The translations under genes and the position numbers were made by a program. Below, one piece after another: positions 8,540 through 18,186 of a stretch of 64,000 nt of DNA (its first letter is position 1; every line of letters starts with the position of its first letter). The stretch covers positions 1 to 64,000 of the forward strand of contig JAYULL010000124.1 of NCBI GenBank assembly GCA_043763625.1, written 5' to 3'. Below the pieces are notes generated by a model. That model ran no database searches, was not told the origin of the DNA, and saw only the letters and a list, made by a program, of their open reading frames with translations. This stretch comes from Rubrolithibacter sp043763625. GTDB taxonomy: Bacteria > Bacteroidota > Bacteroidia > Sphingobacteriales > Sphingobacteriaceae.

Positions 8540-9942
8540 TACTCGCTTCCTTTTACTTTTACTATCTGCGCCATCAGTTCTGCTTCAACTACTACTTTAT
8601 CACCTATTAATCCGATGCCCTTCATCTGTGCAATTCCGCGACGAATCGGGGCTAATAAATCGCATCTGAAAATAATAATCGAACCGGGAAGAACCTTGTC
8701 TTTGAAGCGAGCATTTTCTATTTTTAAGAATAAAGTCAGCCAATTTTCAGGATCGGGCACGGTGTTTAGAACAAGAATTCCGCCTGTTTGAGCCATTGCC
8801 TCTATTTGTAACACTCCGGGCATTACCGGGGCCCCGGGAAAATGTCCTACAAAAAAAGGCTCGTTCATGGTAACAGCTTTAAGGCCCACTACATGACTTT
8901 TAGAAAGTTCCAGAATTTTATCAATCAGCAAAAAAGGAGGCCGGTGAGGTAAAATTTCCATTATTTGCACAGTATCGTAAACCGGCTTCGCATTAAGGTC
9001 GTAAACTTGAACGCTCTTTTTGCTTTTCTCTTTCTTGATCTGAGCTTTAATTTTTCTGGCGAAAGCAACATTTGCGGCATGACCGGGGCGGGCGGCCATG
9101 ATATGACCTTTTAAGAAGGTTCCTACAAGTGCCAAATCTCCGATCATATCAAGCAGTTTATGCCTGGCGGGCTCGTTTTGGTGCCTAAGCTCAATGTTAT
9201 TTAGTATCCCTTCGCGAGCTACGTCAATATCGTCTCGATTAAAGAGCTTAGCCAAATGTTTCAGTTCATCGCGGCTTACCTCTCTGTCCACCACTACAAT
9301 TGCATTGTTCAGATCTCCGCCTTGTATCAAATTGTTCTCTAGGAGCATCTCAAGTTCATGGAGAAAGCAAAAAGTACGGCTCGAAGCAATTTCGCGTTTA
9401 AACTCTGAAATAGTTGTGATAGCAGCATGTTGACTTCCTAAAATAGGGGAGTTATAATCAATCATACAAGTAAAACGATAGTCATCTAAAGGCATGGCTA
9501 CCATTTCCACTTTCCTGTCAGGCTCAGAGTAGTGAATGTTGTAAGGTATTGTGTAGTATTCTCGATCCGCTTCTTGGTTTATAAAACCTACCTCCTCTAA
9601 TGCATCAATAAACTTTACCGAACTACCATCCATAATAGGCGTTTCGAGGGCGTCGAGTTCCAGAAGAATGTTATCTATCTCAAGTCCAACCAATGCAGCA
9701 AGAACATGCTCGACAGTAGCTACGCTTGCTCCGTTTTGTGAAATCGTTGTACCTCGTGAAGTATCTGTAACGTTATCAACGTCTGCATCAATAACAGGTT
9801 GGCCTTCCAGATCAATTCTTCGGAACTTATATCCATGATTTTCGGGAGCCGGTTTAAACGTCATGTTTACAGGCTTTCCGGTGTGCAGCCCTACTCCGGA
9901 AATTGTCACCTCCGATTTTATGGTTCGTTGCTTAACGTTCAT
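8539..9942 (-). CDS. lpxC/fabZ: Bifunctional LpxC deacetylase / FabZ dehydratase
   Basis: The 467-residue fusion is typical of Bacteroidota. Residues 1-305 are the zinc-dependent LpxC deacetylase, the committed step of lipid A synthesis (SGVGLHTG, EHVLAALVGLEIDN, ETPIMDGSS, KGHIMAARPGHAAN). Residues about 320-467 are the FabZ 3-hydroxyacyl-ACP dehydratase (LPHRPPFLLIDKI with its active-site His, and GHFPGAPVMPGVLQIEAMAQ). It sits between lpxD and lpxA in a tight same-strand cluster. It overlaps lpxA by one base and lies 19 bases after lpxD. Confidence 0.97.
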   Translation of the reverse strand: MNVKQRTIKSEVTISGVGLHTGKPVNMTFKPAPENHGYKFRRIDLEGQPVIDADVDNVTDTSRGTTISQNGASVATVEHVLAALVGLEIDNILLELDALETPIMDGSSVKFIDALEEVGFINQEADREYYTIPYNIHYSEPDRKVEMVAMPLDDYRFTCMIDYNSPILGSQHAAITTISEFKREIASSRTFCFLHELEMLLENNLIQGGDLNNAIVVVDREVSRDELKHLAKLFNRDDIDVAREGILNNIELRHQNEPARHKLLDMIGDLALVGTFLKGHIMAARPGHAANVAFARKIKAQIKKEKSKKSVQVYDLNAKPVYDTVQIMEILPHRPPFLLIDKILELSKSHVVGLKAVTMNEPFFVGHFPGAPVMPGVLQIEAMAQTGGILVLNTVPDPENWLTLFLKIENARFKDKVLPGSIIIFRCDLLAPIRRGIAQMKGIGLIGDKVVVEAELMAQIVKVKGSE

Positions 9943-9961
9943 TCTTTACGTTGGTACAGTT

Positions 9962-10996
9962 TCAGCTTTTTAGTTCTTTTATTTTTTTTTCAAGTTCAAC
10001 AATCTTTCTTTCCAGTTCGGGCAAACGTTGAAGTACAACCTGTGCCCGCATATTGTTGGTAAAGCTTGTAGCAGGCGCACCTGCCCATTTTTTTCCTTCT
10101 TCTTCGATTGAGCGGTTAATGCCGGATTTAGCTTGTATTTGCGACCCTTTTGCTATTGAGATATGTCCTACTACTCCAACCTGACCACCAATTATAGTTT
10201 GTTCGCCGATTTTAGCGCTACCTGAAATGCCTGTTTGCGAAGCAATTACCGTATTCGAGCCGATTTCAACATTGTGTGCCAACTGAATCAAGTTATCTAA
10301 CTTAACTCCCTTACGGATTATAGTTGAGCCCATTGTGGCCCGGTCAATCGAAGTATTTGAGCCTATTTCTACGTCGTCTTCGATTATAACATTGCCGATT
10401 TGGCTTACTTTATTATAGCTGCCGTCTGCTTGCGGAGCAAAACCAAACCCGTCGCTGCCGATAACTGTACTCGAGTGAATCATTACTTTATTACCGAGTA
10501 TACAATCAGCATAAATTTTAACTCCCGGATACAACGTGCAATCATCGCCGACTTCTACATTATCTCCCAAGTAAACCTGTGGATAAATCTTGCTGTTGTT
10601 GCCAAGCTTAGCATTTTCGCCGATGTAACTGAAAGCGCCAATATAAACATTGCTTCCAATTTGGGCAGAAGGATGGATAAATGATGGTTGCTCGATACCG
10701 GATTTTGTATTTTTAATAGTGTTGTATTGCTCTAATAAAACTGAAAAAGCGCTATAGGCATCTTTTACTTTTATTAAAGTTGCTTTTATATGTTCAGCAG
10801 GATGAAAATCTTCGTTGATAATTACTATTGATGCTTCGGTTGTGTAAAGAAAGGGCTCGTATTTAGGATTTGCTAAAAAAGATAAAGAGCCGGGGCCGGC
10901 TTCTTCTATTTTTGCAAGGCGATTTACTTGCACATTATGATCGCCCGTAACGGTGCCGGTAAGCAAAAGTGCGATCTGTTTAGCAGTAAATTGCAT
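9962..10996 (-). CDS. lpxD: UDP-3-O-(3-hydroxyacyl)glucosamine N-acyltransferase
   Basis: The 344-residue hexapeptide-repeat enzyme performs the third lipid A step. The N-terminal domain recognises the uridine part (SFLANPKYEPFLYTTEASIVI). The beta-helix holds the catalytic segment LIQLAHNVEIGSNTVIASQTGISGS and the GSDGFGFAP block. The C-terminal helix (LPELERKIVELEKKIKEL) is the trimerisation coil. It is the first gene of the lpxD-lpxC/fabZ-lpxA cluster. Confidence 0.97.
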   Translation of the reverse strand: MQFTAKQIALLLTGTVTGDHNVQVNRLAKIEEAGPGSLSFLANPKYEPFLYTTEASIVIINEDFHPAEHIKATLIKVKDAYSAFSVLLEQYNTIKNTKSGIEQPSFIHPSAQIGSNVYIGAFSYIGENAKLGNNSKIYPQVYLGDNVEVGDDCTLYPGVKIYADCILGNKVMIHSSTVIGSDGFGFAPQADGSYNKVSQIGNVIIEDDVEIGSNTSIDRATMGSTIIRKGVKLDNLIQLAHNVEIGSNTVIASQTGISGSAKIGEQTIIGGQVGVVGHISIAKGSQIQAKSGINRSIEEEGKKWAGAPATSFTNNMRAQVVLQRLPELERKIVELEKKIKELKS

Positions 10997-11060
10997 GCTT
11001 TTAATTCGGGTAAATATTCGACGAATAAATGTTAGTTAAGTTTAGAGTGCGCTAATTTAA

Positions 11061-12338
11061 TTAAAAAGGCTTTAAGTGTTTAAAATAACAAATGATATAT
11101 TTCTGCACGGTTTTAGAAAGGGCTTCGAGGTTAGAATTGTCGGAAGCTTTGGTGATATCCTGCAAACTTCCGTTTTTCATGCTGATTTTGATGCTTCCGC
11201 TGTTATAGCTGTAGGCGTTATTCTTAATTATATCAGTAAAAACAAAATAAGATGCGTCTTCTTCGCTTACCCGGTAGTGCACCATCGCTGCTTCTACCAA
11301 GTTTTGAATCTCCCTTGCAGAAGGCGGTTCGTTTGTAATCTCTACCTGATACAAATTTCGGGTTAGTAAATGTTTACACAATGCAGACAAAATAGGGTCG
11401 GTATGGTCTTCCCACACTTTTATAGAAGTAAATATGTCGTAGTCATCTAATTTTGAAAAGCGTTCCAGATGCCGAGAGTCAGTTTCGAAATCGCGTTTAG
11501 TGATATTGTTATTTAAAAAATGAGTAAAGTTTGGTGTTGCAAACAGATAGTCACCCTCGATAGCAAGATACTTTGCCCTTTCTAAAATTTTCACAAGTAA
11601 TTGTTCGGCTGCTATAACTGTTTTATGCAAATAAACTTGCCAGTACATCAACCTTCTGGCTATTAAAAATTTTTCAATGGAATAAATGCCTTTTTCTTCA
11701 ATTACAATTTGATCGTCAACGATATCAAGCATTTTTAAAATCCGGTCGAACCCGATAACACCTTCGGTAACTCCGGTAAAAAAACTGTCGCGGTTCAAGT
11801 AGTCCATCCGGTCCATGTCCATTTGGCTTGATACCAGTTGGTGAAGGAATTTTTTAGGATATCGGTTATTGAAAATATTAATTGCAGGTTCGAGCCGCCC
11901 ATTAAACTCCTTATTAAGTTTTTGCATCAGCAGGGCCGAAATATCCTCATGCGAAATACCGTCAACAATAGTATGCTCTAATGCATGAGAGAAGGGGCCG
12001 TGGCCGATATCATGTAATAAGATTGCTATTGTTACCGCTTCTTCCTCCGCTTCGGTAACTTCGTGACCTTTGTTTCTGATTGTTTCGATGGCGCTTTGCA
12101 TTAAATGCATAGCACCTAAAGCATGATGAAAGCGGGTATGCAAAGCGCCCGGGTAAACCAAATGAGTCATCCCCAGCTGCTTGATGTTTCGCATCCGCTG
12201 AAAGTAACGGTGTTGAATTAAATCGAAAATAAGGTTAGAAGGAATGGAGATAAATCCGTAAACAGGATCGTTAATAATTTTTTTCTTATTCAAAATGCTT
12301 GCAGATGCTTGTTTGCAAAAATTGTTAATTTTCGCCAT
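11061..12338 (-). CDS. HD-domain phosphohydrolase
   Basis: The 425-residue protein has the HD metal-binding motif split as TRFHHALGAMHL, ILLHDIGHGPFSHALEH (HD pair) and a later SSQMDMDRMDYLNRD. This is the layout of the dGTPase-like HD superfamily proteins (the YdhJ/SAMHD1-like group). It probably hydrolyses a nucleotide or phosphate ester; the substrate is unknown. It lies 64 bases upstream of lpxD on the same strand and is divergent from porX, a neighbourhood I recall as common in Bacteroidota. Confidence 0.88.
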   Translation of the reverse strand: MAKINNFCKQASASILNKKKIINDPVYGFISIPSNLIFDLIQHRYFQRMRNIKQLGMTHLVYPGALHTRFHHALGAMHLMQSAIETIRNKGHEVTEAEEEAVTIAILLHDIGHGPFSHALEHTIVDGISHEDISALLMQKLNKEFNGRLEPAINIFNNRYPKKFLHQLVSSQMDMDRMDYLNRDSFFTGVTEGVIGFDRILKMLDIVDDQIVIEEKGIYSIEKFLIARRLMYWQVYLHKTVIAAEQLLVKILERAKYLAIEGDYLFATPNFTHFLNNNITKRDFETDSRHLERFSKLDDYDIFTSIKVWEDHTDPILSALCKHLLTRNLYQVEITNEPPSAREIQNLVEAAMVHYRVSEEDASYFVFTDIIKNNAYSYNSGSIKISMKNGSLQDITKASDNSNLEALSKTVQKYIICYFKHLKPF

Positions 12339-12391
12339 ACAAAAAACATATTTAATTGTTATGATATTGCTTTGTTCTTAAAATTAAATTG

Positions 12392-13942
12392 ATGCAAGAA
12401 ACATACATTCTTTGGGCCGATGATGAAATCGATCTTTTAAAGCCCCATATTCTATTTCTTAACGAAAAGGGTTATCGGGTAAAAACGGTAACCAACGGCA
12501 GCGATGCTTTAGATTCTTTTAGAAGTGACTTTTTCGATTTAGTTTTTTTAGATGAGAATATGCCGGGCCTCACAGGATTAGAAACTCTTGCAGAAATCAA
12601 GAATATTAATCCCGACGTGCCGATTGTTTTAATTACGAAGAACGAAGAAGAGTATTTGATGGAGGATGCGATCGGCTCGAAAATAGACGACTACCTCATT
12701 AAGCCGGTAAATCCTAAACAAATTCTTCTCACTATAAAAAAGCTTACCGAGAATAAGCGCTTAGTCAGCGAAAAAACTTCTATGGCTTATCAGCAAGACT
12801 TCAGGAACTTGGGCATGACTTTGAACGAGAACTTAAGTTTTCCGGAATGGGTGGATGTTTACAAAAAGCTGGTATTCTGGGAGCTTTCGTTAGAGAAGCT
12901 GGAAGACGTTGGGATGCATGAAATTTTAACAATGCAGAAGGCGGAGGCTAATACTCAGTTTAGCAAGTTTATTGAAAGAAATTATTTAGGCTGGCTTAAG
13001 GATCCGGATTCGGGACCGGTTACTTCGAATCAATTACTTAAAAAGAGGGTATTTCCCGGATTATCAGATAAACCTACTTTCTTTTTCCTTATAGATAATC
13101 TGCGCTACGATCAATGGAAAATTGTCAATTCAATAATTACCGAATATTTTCGGGTTGAGGATGAGGATACGTATTTCAGTATTTTGCCTACCGCTACACA
13201 ATATGCCCGTAACGCTATATTCTCCGGTTTAATGCCGGTAGACATGGAAAAGCGATATCCGGCTATGTGGCAAAACGACGAGGATGAAGGCGGAAAGAAT
13301 TTATTTGAAGAACAGTTTTTGGCCGATCATATCCAACGGAGCTTGCGCCGGGATTGCAAGTATTCGTATAATAAGATTTTGACTTACGAGCAAGGCAAAG
13401 AAATTACCGAAAATATATCAAACCTATTTGGAAACGAACTCAACGTGTTGGTTTACAATTTCGTTGATATGCTTTCGCATGCCCGAACCGATATGGCCAT
13501 GATACGTGAGCTGGCTAACGACGAGGCGGCGTATCGCTCTATTACATTATCCTGGTTTGAACATTCTCCTTTATTAGATACTTTAAAAAAGTTATCCCAA
13601 AAAGATGTCAGGATTATTATTACAACCGATCACGGGACTATTCGAGTAAAACATCCGAGTAAGGTTATCGGCGATAGAAATACCAATACAAACTTGCGAT
13701 ACAAACAGGGTAAAAACTTAAACTTTGCGGCAAAGGAAGTATTTCACGTTAAAAATCCTCACGAAGCCATGTTGCCCAAACTTCATGTGAGTTCAAGCTT
13801 CATTTTTGCAAAAGAAGATGAGTATTTTGTTTACCCCAACAACTACAATCACTTTGTGAACTACTACAACGGCACTTTCCAGCATGGCGGAATTTCGCTC
13901 GAAGAGATGATTGTTCCTTTTGTTATTTACAGCCCAAAGTAA
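12392..13942 (+). CDS. porX: PorX-type response regulator with PglZ domain
   Basis: The 516-residue protein has an N-terminal receiver domain (WADDEIDLL, phospho-acceptor in VFLDENMPGLTG, Lys in DYLIKPVNP) and a long C-terminal alkaline-phosphatase-like PglZ domain (FFLIDNLRYDQW, ITTDHGTIRVKHP, QHGGISLEEMIVPFV). PorX is the regulator that, with the PorY kinase, controls type IX secretion genes in Bacteroidota. I start at the ATG 12392; a TTG at 12389 is immediately before it. The partner kinase is not in the window. Confidence 0.93.
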   Translation: MQETYILWADDEIDLLKPHILFLNEKGYRVKTVTNGSDALDSFRSDFFDLVFLDENMPGLTGLETLAEIKNINPDVPIVLITKNEEEYLMEDAIGSKIDDYLIKPVNPKQILLTIKKLTENKRLVSEKTSMAYQQDFRNLGMTLNENLSFPEWVDVYKKLVFWELSLEKLEDVGMHEILTMQKAEANTQFSKFIERNYLGWLKDPDSGPVTSNQLLKKRVFPGLSDKPTFFFLIDNLRYDQWKIVNSIITEYFRVEDEDTYFSILPTATQYARNAIFSGLMPVDMEKRYPAMWQNDEDEGGKNLFEEQFLADHIQRSLRRDCKYSYNKILTYEQGKEITENISNLFGNELNVLVYNFVDMLSHARTDMAMIRELANDEAAYRSITLSWFEHSPLLDTLKKLSQKDVRIIITTDHGTIRVKHPSKVIGDRNTNTNLRYKQGKNLNFAAKEVFHVKNPHEAMLPKLHVSSSFIFAKEDEYFVYPNNYNHFVNYYNGTFQHGGISLEEMIVPFVIYSPK

Positions 13943-13961
13943 GATTTTTATTTTGAGCAAA

Positions 13962-14384
13962 ATGACAATAAATGTGTCCGGGCTGCATGAACTGGCGTCT
14001 GCAGCAGAACAACTACTGAGCTTTGCAAAGGGTGAAAAAGTATTCCTTTTTTTTGGCGACATGGGTGCAGGAAAGACTACTTTTATAAAAGCACTTTGCC
14101 GGATTTTGAATGTTGATGCTAACACTTCAAGTCCAACTTTTTCTATCGTCAACGAATATTCTTCGCCTTCCGGCTTGGTTTATCATTTTGATTTTTATCG
14201 GCTTAAAAGTGAAACAGAAGCATTTGATATGGGTTATGAAGATTATATTTGGTCAGGAAATTATTGCTTTATCGAGTGGCCCGGCAAAATCGGTAATTTA
14301 CTTCCCGAAAAGTATTGTAAAGTGGACATAGAAATTTTGGATGCTCAAAGCAGAGTTATCCGGGCAGAAACAGTAAGTCATTAA
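13962..14384 (+). CDS. tsaE: tRNA threonylcarbamoyladenosine biosynthesis ATPase TsaE
   Basis: This small P-loop ATPase is needed for the t6A37 modification of ANN-decoding tRNAs. It has Walker A GDMGAGKTTFIKALC, SSPTFSIVNEY and a late FIEWPGKIGNLLP block, all typical of TsaE/YjeE. The start is the ATG at 13962 (140 residues); the longer open frame from 13911 begins with TTG inside porX. It follows porX by 19 bases and precedes ald, all on the same strand. Confidence 0.95.
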   Translation: MTINVSGLHELASAAEQLLSFAKGEKVFLFFGDMGAGKTTFIKALCRILNVDANTSSPTFSIVNEYSSPSGLVYHFDFYRLKSETEAFDMGYEDYIWSGNYCFIEWPGKIGNLLPEKYCKVDIEILDAQSRVIRAETVSH

Positions 14385-14417
14385 CCAAATTCTAACCCAA
14401 ATCGTTTTACCTAAATA

Positions 14418-15632
14418 ATGATGAACGAATTATCTGACATTGCAAAACAAGCAATGATCCAGCCTCTTGAGGCAATGGTAGAGGTAAAAAGCCGAAAAAA
14501 CAGTCTTTACATAGGTATCCCAAAAGAAACTTCTTACCAAGAAAAAAGAATTGCCTTAACTCCCTTGTCTGTAGCAGTGCTGGTAAACAACGGCCACGAA
14601 GTAGTTATTGAAGCAGGAGCCGGAACCGCTGCGAATTTTTTAGATCATCATTACAGCGAGCAAGGAGCGAAAATTGTTTACGCCAAAACCGAGGTTTACA
14701 AATCAGACCTGATAGTTAAAGTTGCTCCCCCTACCATGGAAGAAATAGGCCTTATGAAAAATGGGCAGGTTCTATTTTCAACGCTACAGATGGCAACACT
14801 TACTTCAGAGTGTTTACAAGCATTAATGAAGAAAAAAGTTACTGCCTTAAGTTATGAATACTTACGTGATGAAGGCGGCATTTTGACGGTTGTTAGAGCA
14901 ATGAGCGAAATCGTAGGGGCTACTTCCATCCTGATTGCCGGAGAATATTTAAGTAATGTTTTTGAAGGGAAAGGATTAATGTTGGGAGGAATTACAGGAG
15001 TGCCGCCTACAGAAATTGTTATCCTCGGCGCCGGAACTGTTGGTGAATTTGCTGCACGTACCGCTATTGCTTTAGGTGCCGAAGTAAAGGTATTCGACAG
15101 CTCGCTATACAAATTACGACGCTTACAAAACAATATAGGCAGCAGAGTCTTTACGTCGGTAATACAACCCATTGTTTTACATAAAGCCATCACCACTTGC
15201 GACGTAGCAATCGGTGCTTTCAGAGCTAAAAACGGACGCAGTCCCTGCCTTGTTTCGGACGAAACTGTGAGCCGAATGAAACCCAATTCCGTAATTATAG
15301 ATGTAAGCATAGATCAGGGCGGATGTTTCGAAACTTCAAAAGTTACCAATCACGACGAACCTGTATTCCGAAAATACGAGGTTATCCATTACTGCGTTCC
15401 TAATATCGCGTCGAGAGTTGCAAGAACTGCCACTTATGCCCTTACTAATATTTTCACACCAATTTTAATGGATATTGGTGAAATGGGCGGCATCATGAAC
15501 GTGATCTGGGAAAAGCCGGGTGTTCGTAATGCTATCTATCTTTACCAAGGTCATGTAACGAATAAAGACTTAGCCGAGCGCTTTAATATTCCTCCTAAAG
15601 ACCTAGACTTGCTGATAATTTCTAAACGATAA
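14418..15632 (+). CDS. ald: Alanine dehydrogenase
   Basis: The 404-residue NAD-dependent enzyme interconverts L-alanine with pyruvate and ammonia. It has the N-terminal signature IGIPKETSYQEKRIALTP, the substrate region AGAGTAANFLDHHY, and a Rossmann fold at PTEIVILGAGTVGEFAARTA. The C-terminal part includes DVSIDQGGCFETS and the conserved HYCVPNIASRVARTATYAL. Two successive ATGs (14418, 14421) are possible starts. An extra stretch of about 30 residues precedes the usual start of the fold. Confidence 0.93.
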   Translation: MMNELSDIAKQAMIQPLEAMVEVKSRKNSLYIGIPKETSYQEKRIALTPLSVAVLVNNGHEVVIEAGAGTAANFLDHHYSEQGAKIVYAKTEVYKSDLIVKVAPPTMEEIGLMKNGQVLFSTLQMATLTSECLQALMKKKVTALSYEYLRDEGGILTVVRAMSEIVGATSILIAGEYLSNVFEGKGLMLGGITGVPPTEIVILGAGTVGEFAARTAIALGAEVKVFDSSLYKLRRLQNNIGSRVFTSVIQPIVLHKAITTCDVAIGAFRAKNGRSPCLVSDETVSRMKPNSVIIDVSIDQGGCFETSKVTNHDEPVFRKYEVIHYCVPNIASRVARTATYALTNIFTPILMDIGEMGGIMNVIWEKPGVRNAIYLYQGHVTNKDLAERFNIPPKDLDLLIISKR

Positions 15633-15685
15633 GTGTAATTTTTTAAAAGCGGTTAATTGCATTATTCAGTCTTAAGGCAATACGT

Positions 15686-16663
15686 ATGCATTTAAAAGGT
15701 TTTTTTAAAAAGAGTTGGGAAGTTTTGTCCTGTACGTTTGGTGCTTTTTCTACCGACCGAGCGATGAAAATGAGCGCTTCTTTGGCGTATTATACCATTT
15801 TTTCTCTAGCACCGCTTCTCATTGTACTTATTTCGGCAGTTACACTTATTTACGGGCAAACTATAAGAGGTAAAGCGAACATCGAAGAAAAAGTATTTAC
15901 TGAAATTTCAAAAATGGCAGGGCACGATGCAGCTGTGCAGATTAGGGAAGTTATACAAAAAGTAAGCGTATCCGAAGATTCAACTTTAGCGGCAATTATC
16001 GGAGCAATAACTTTGTTTATCGGCGCTACAGGAGTTTTTTTGGAGATTCAGGACTCGATAAATATGATTTGGAGAGTAAGGGCCAAACCGAAAAAAGGGT
16101 GGCTTAAATTTTTGATGAACAGGTTGCTTTCTTTTTCAATGATAATAGGCTTAGGATTTTTACTGATTGTTTCGCTTATCGCGAATGCGTTAATTCTGGC
16201 TCTGAGCGAACAAATAACCTCGTACTTTCCACAGGTTACCGATTACACTATCCACATTTTAAACATCGTCAATCTTGCCCTAACCTTTACGGTAATTTCT
16301 TCGCTTTTTGCCATAATTTTCAAGTTTTTGCCCGACGTTATTATTAAATGGCGAGACGTTAGAGTTGGTGCAATAGTAACCGCTTTACTGTTTATGCTCG
16401 GTAGGTTTTTAATCGGGCTCTATATCGAAAAAGTAGGCCCGGGAACGGCGTACGGCGCAGCGGGATCTCTAATAGTAATTCTAGTCTGGGTGTATTATTC
16501 ATCAGCGATTTTATACTTCGGTGCAGAATTTACACAGGTATATGCGGAGAAATACGGTCATGCTATTAGGCCGGCGACGTATGCCGTCCTCATAGTTCAA
16601 AAAGAGGTAGAGAAGGAGGTAGATGTTTTGCCGCCGCAGAATGAGGAGAAAAAGCCTAGTTAA
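15686..16663 (+). CDS. YihY/BrkB-family membrane protein
   Basis: The 325-residue inner-membrane protein has about six hydrophobic segments and the family hallmarks RAMKMSASLAYYTIFSLAPLL, the IGATGVFLEIQDSINMIW stretch and GPGTAYGAAGSLIVILVWVYYSSAILYFGAEFTQVY. The C-terminal tail is charged and cytoplasmic. The molecular function of the family is unsettled; the old ribonuclease BN name is considered wrong. Its stop overlaps the convergent downstream gene by 8 bases. Confidence 0.9.
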   Translation: MHLKGFFKKSWEVLSCTFGAFSTDRAMKMSASLAYYTIFSLAPLLIVLISAVTLIYGQTIRGKANIEEKVFTEISKMAGHDAAVQIREVIQKVSVSEDSTLAAIIGAITLFIGATGVFLEIQDSINMIWRVRAKPKKGWLKFLMNRLLSFSMIIGLGFLLIVSLIANALILALSEQITSYFPQVTDYTIHILNIVNLALTFTVISSLFAIIFKFLPDVIIKWRDVRVGAIVTALLFMLGRFLIGLYIEKVGPGTAYGAAGSLIVILVWVYYSSAILYFGAEFTQVYAEKYGHAIRPATYAVLIVQKEVEKEVDVLPPQNEEKKPS

Positions 16664-17351
16664 CAGACCAATGGCCATAATTAGTAATCTTCCACTTATT
16701 CCCTTTCCGTTCGCATACAACGGTACTGCCTCCTGCTTGATCTCCCGTCCGGCCTTCGTTTAAAATCAAGGCATAAGTGTAATTACGGATAAAGTAAGGT
16801 TTGCTGACGGAATAATACGTTTTCTCCTCATAAGATAATTTTTGCTTCGCCTCGTAAGCCGAATCAGCTTTGGATTTACTCCACCTTGTACTGGTATAGT
16901 TACTGTAAGGATTTTTAACGAGCATGTTTTTTATCTCCTCGTCGCTCCAATCCCCTACTATCCAACTGCTGTTTGCTTTGCCTAAAATCTCTTTCTCGCC
17001 GACTGAGTCAATACAAACAACTTTATTTAACTTCTCGCAATTCCAAACTTCGGTGCCTGTATCGGCAACCATTGCTTCTTTAAGTTCAAGTAAAACAGAG
17101 TCGATTGTTCTTAAGTTGGGTTTTATCAGTTGCTGAGCAGAATGCAAGCCAATAAGCGAATTTCTATCTAAAGGCGTAATCTTATACAAACTTAAATCAA
17201 TCTTCAACGTTTCGTTTCGCAAGTTGACAAACTTGTGTTTTTCAAATAATTGCTCCGAAATTTCATTTAAAAAATCTTCCTTCGAAGGCTTTTCTTGCGA
17301 AAACCCTTGCATTGAGAAGGAAAGTAAAATCAGGTAGAGAATATTTTTCAT
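16656..17351 (-). CDS. Secreted protein of unknown function, tandem paralogue A
   Basis: The 231-residue protein has a signal peptide (MKNILYLILLSFSMQGFSQ) and no domain I can name. It is clearly paralogous to the next gene upstream. The two share the signal-peptide and EKPxKExFLNE segments almost base for base, the IWNC/VWNC + K-AVCxD block, DWS-E, SNY-S-RWS, and a C-terminal segment built around SKPYF-ALI-G-WKI. Four positions with aromatic or Cys residues are conserved. It probably works in the envelope or periplasm. It lies downstream of the sigma/anti-sigma pair. Confidence 0.75.
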   Translation of the reverse strand: MKNILYLILLSFSMQGFSQEKPSKEDFLNEISEQLFEKHKFVNLRNETLKIDLSLYKITPLDRNSLIGLHSAQQLIKPNLRTIDSVLLELKEAMVADTGTEVWNCEKLNKVVCIDSVGEKEILGKANSSWIVGDWSDEEIKNMLVKNPYSNYTSTRWSKSKADSAYEAKQKLSYEEKTYYSVSKPYFIRNYTYALILNEGRTGDQAGGSTVVCERKGNKWKITNYGHWSVN

Positions 17352-17359
17352 AACGTTTC

Positions 17360-17440
17360 TTAATCCCTCTTAACCTTTACGCCCTTACCGGCTTTATCCA
17401 CTCATTTCGCCCTTTTTGCAAAAGTGCCGCACCACAGAAT
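17360..17440 (-). pseudogene. Duplicated remnant of the TonB-C tail of the anti-sigma gene
   Basis: Between the two secreted paralogues the minus strand can be read as ...ALLQKG then, after a one-base shift and a TGG-to-TGA change, VDKAGKGVKVKRD and a stop at 17360-17362. The true C-terminus of the membrane protein at 18187 reads WVDKTGKRVEVKIKVK. Both copies stand just before the start of a paralogue, which shows that the tandem duplication carried about 75 bases of the upstream gene's 3' end. Confidence 0.7.
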
Positions 17441-17461
17441 TGATAGTCAAAATACAAAGAA

Positions 17462-18154
17462 TTAGTTTGCCCAACCACCTTTACCCCCAATGATCTTCCA
17501 TCTCCCTCCAATTCTTTGGAAAACAAATAGACCTCCGCTTACTGCCAAGGAATTTGCCCCCGATTCCTCTTTCACAATTAAAGCAAATTCATTTTTACTA
17601 TCGAAGTAAGGCTTGCTGAATTGTTGAATAACCGTGAACTCATAGGGAATTCTACCCTTAGATTTATTTCTTTCCTCGATAATTGAATCAACCTTGCGTG
17701 TACTCCACCTATTGCTGACGTAATTGGAAAACCTGTTCTTTTTAGTTTCTTCAGCAATGCTGTCCTCACTCCAATCTACAATATAAATGCTAGGATTTAA
17801 GCTGTCAAGAATAGATTTTTTCCGTTTTTCATCTACGCAAACAGCTTTTTTAATCTTATTGCAGTTCCAAATCTGGTTTGTTGTGTCTCTTAAAACTTGC
17901 GCCCGCAACTCTTTAAACTTTGCATCCAATAATCCTTGCGTGAAGTTTGATTTAAAGTTAGGTTGTATAATTCCCCCTAACCAACCCCCATCATTTTCTA
18001 ATCTAAGATATTTTTCAATATCAATTTTTAGAGGTTTACCATACAGGTAAAAAAACTTAGGATTGTACTCCATCAACACGCCGGCCACTTCATTCAAAAA
18101 CTCTTCCTTTGTAGGCTTCTCTTGCGAAAACCCTTGCATTGAGAAGGAAATCAA
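17462..18154 (-). CDS. Secreted protein of unknown function, tandem paralogue B (start disrupted)
   Basis: This is the paralogue of the gene at 16656. An ATG at 18180-18178 would begin MKKVLYLIF, equivalent to paralogue A, but a run of six T (minus strand, plus 18153-18158) then puts a TGA in frame. With seven T the reading continues ISFSMQGFSQEKPTKEEFLNE as in paralogue A. The remaining frame is open from TTG 18154 or ATG 18139 and would yield a protein lacking half its signal peptide. It is a slippage mutation, a phase-variable switch or a sequencing error. The rest of the frame is intact for about 225 residues. Confidence 0.6.
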   Translation of the reverse strand: MISFSMQGFSQEKPTKEEFLNEVAGVLMEYNPKFFYLYGKPLKIDIEKYLRLENDGGWLGGIIQPNFKSNFTQGLLDAKFKELRAQVLRDTTNQIWNCNKIKKAVCVDEKRKKSILDSLNPSIYIVDWSEDSIAEETKKNRFSNYVSNRWSTRKVDSIIEERNKSKGRIPYEFTVIQQFSKPYFDSKNEFALIVKEESGANSLAVSGGLFVFQRIGGRWKIIGGKGGWAN

Positions 18155-18186
18155 AAAATAAGGTAGAGAACTTTTTTCATACTGTA

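Noticed and set aside
12389..12391. TTG start for porX
   Set aside because: An ATG follows directly at 12392 and the family begins there.
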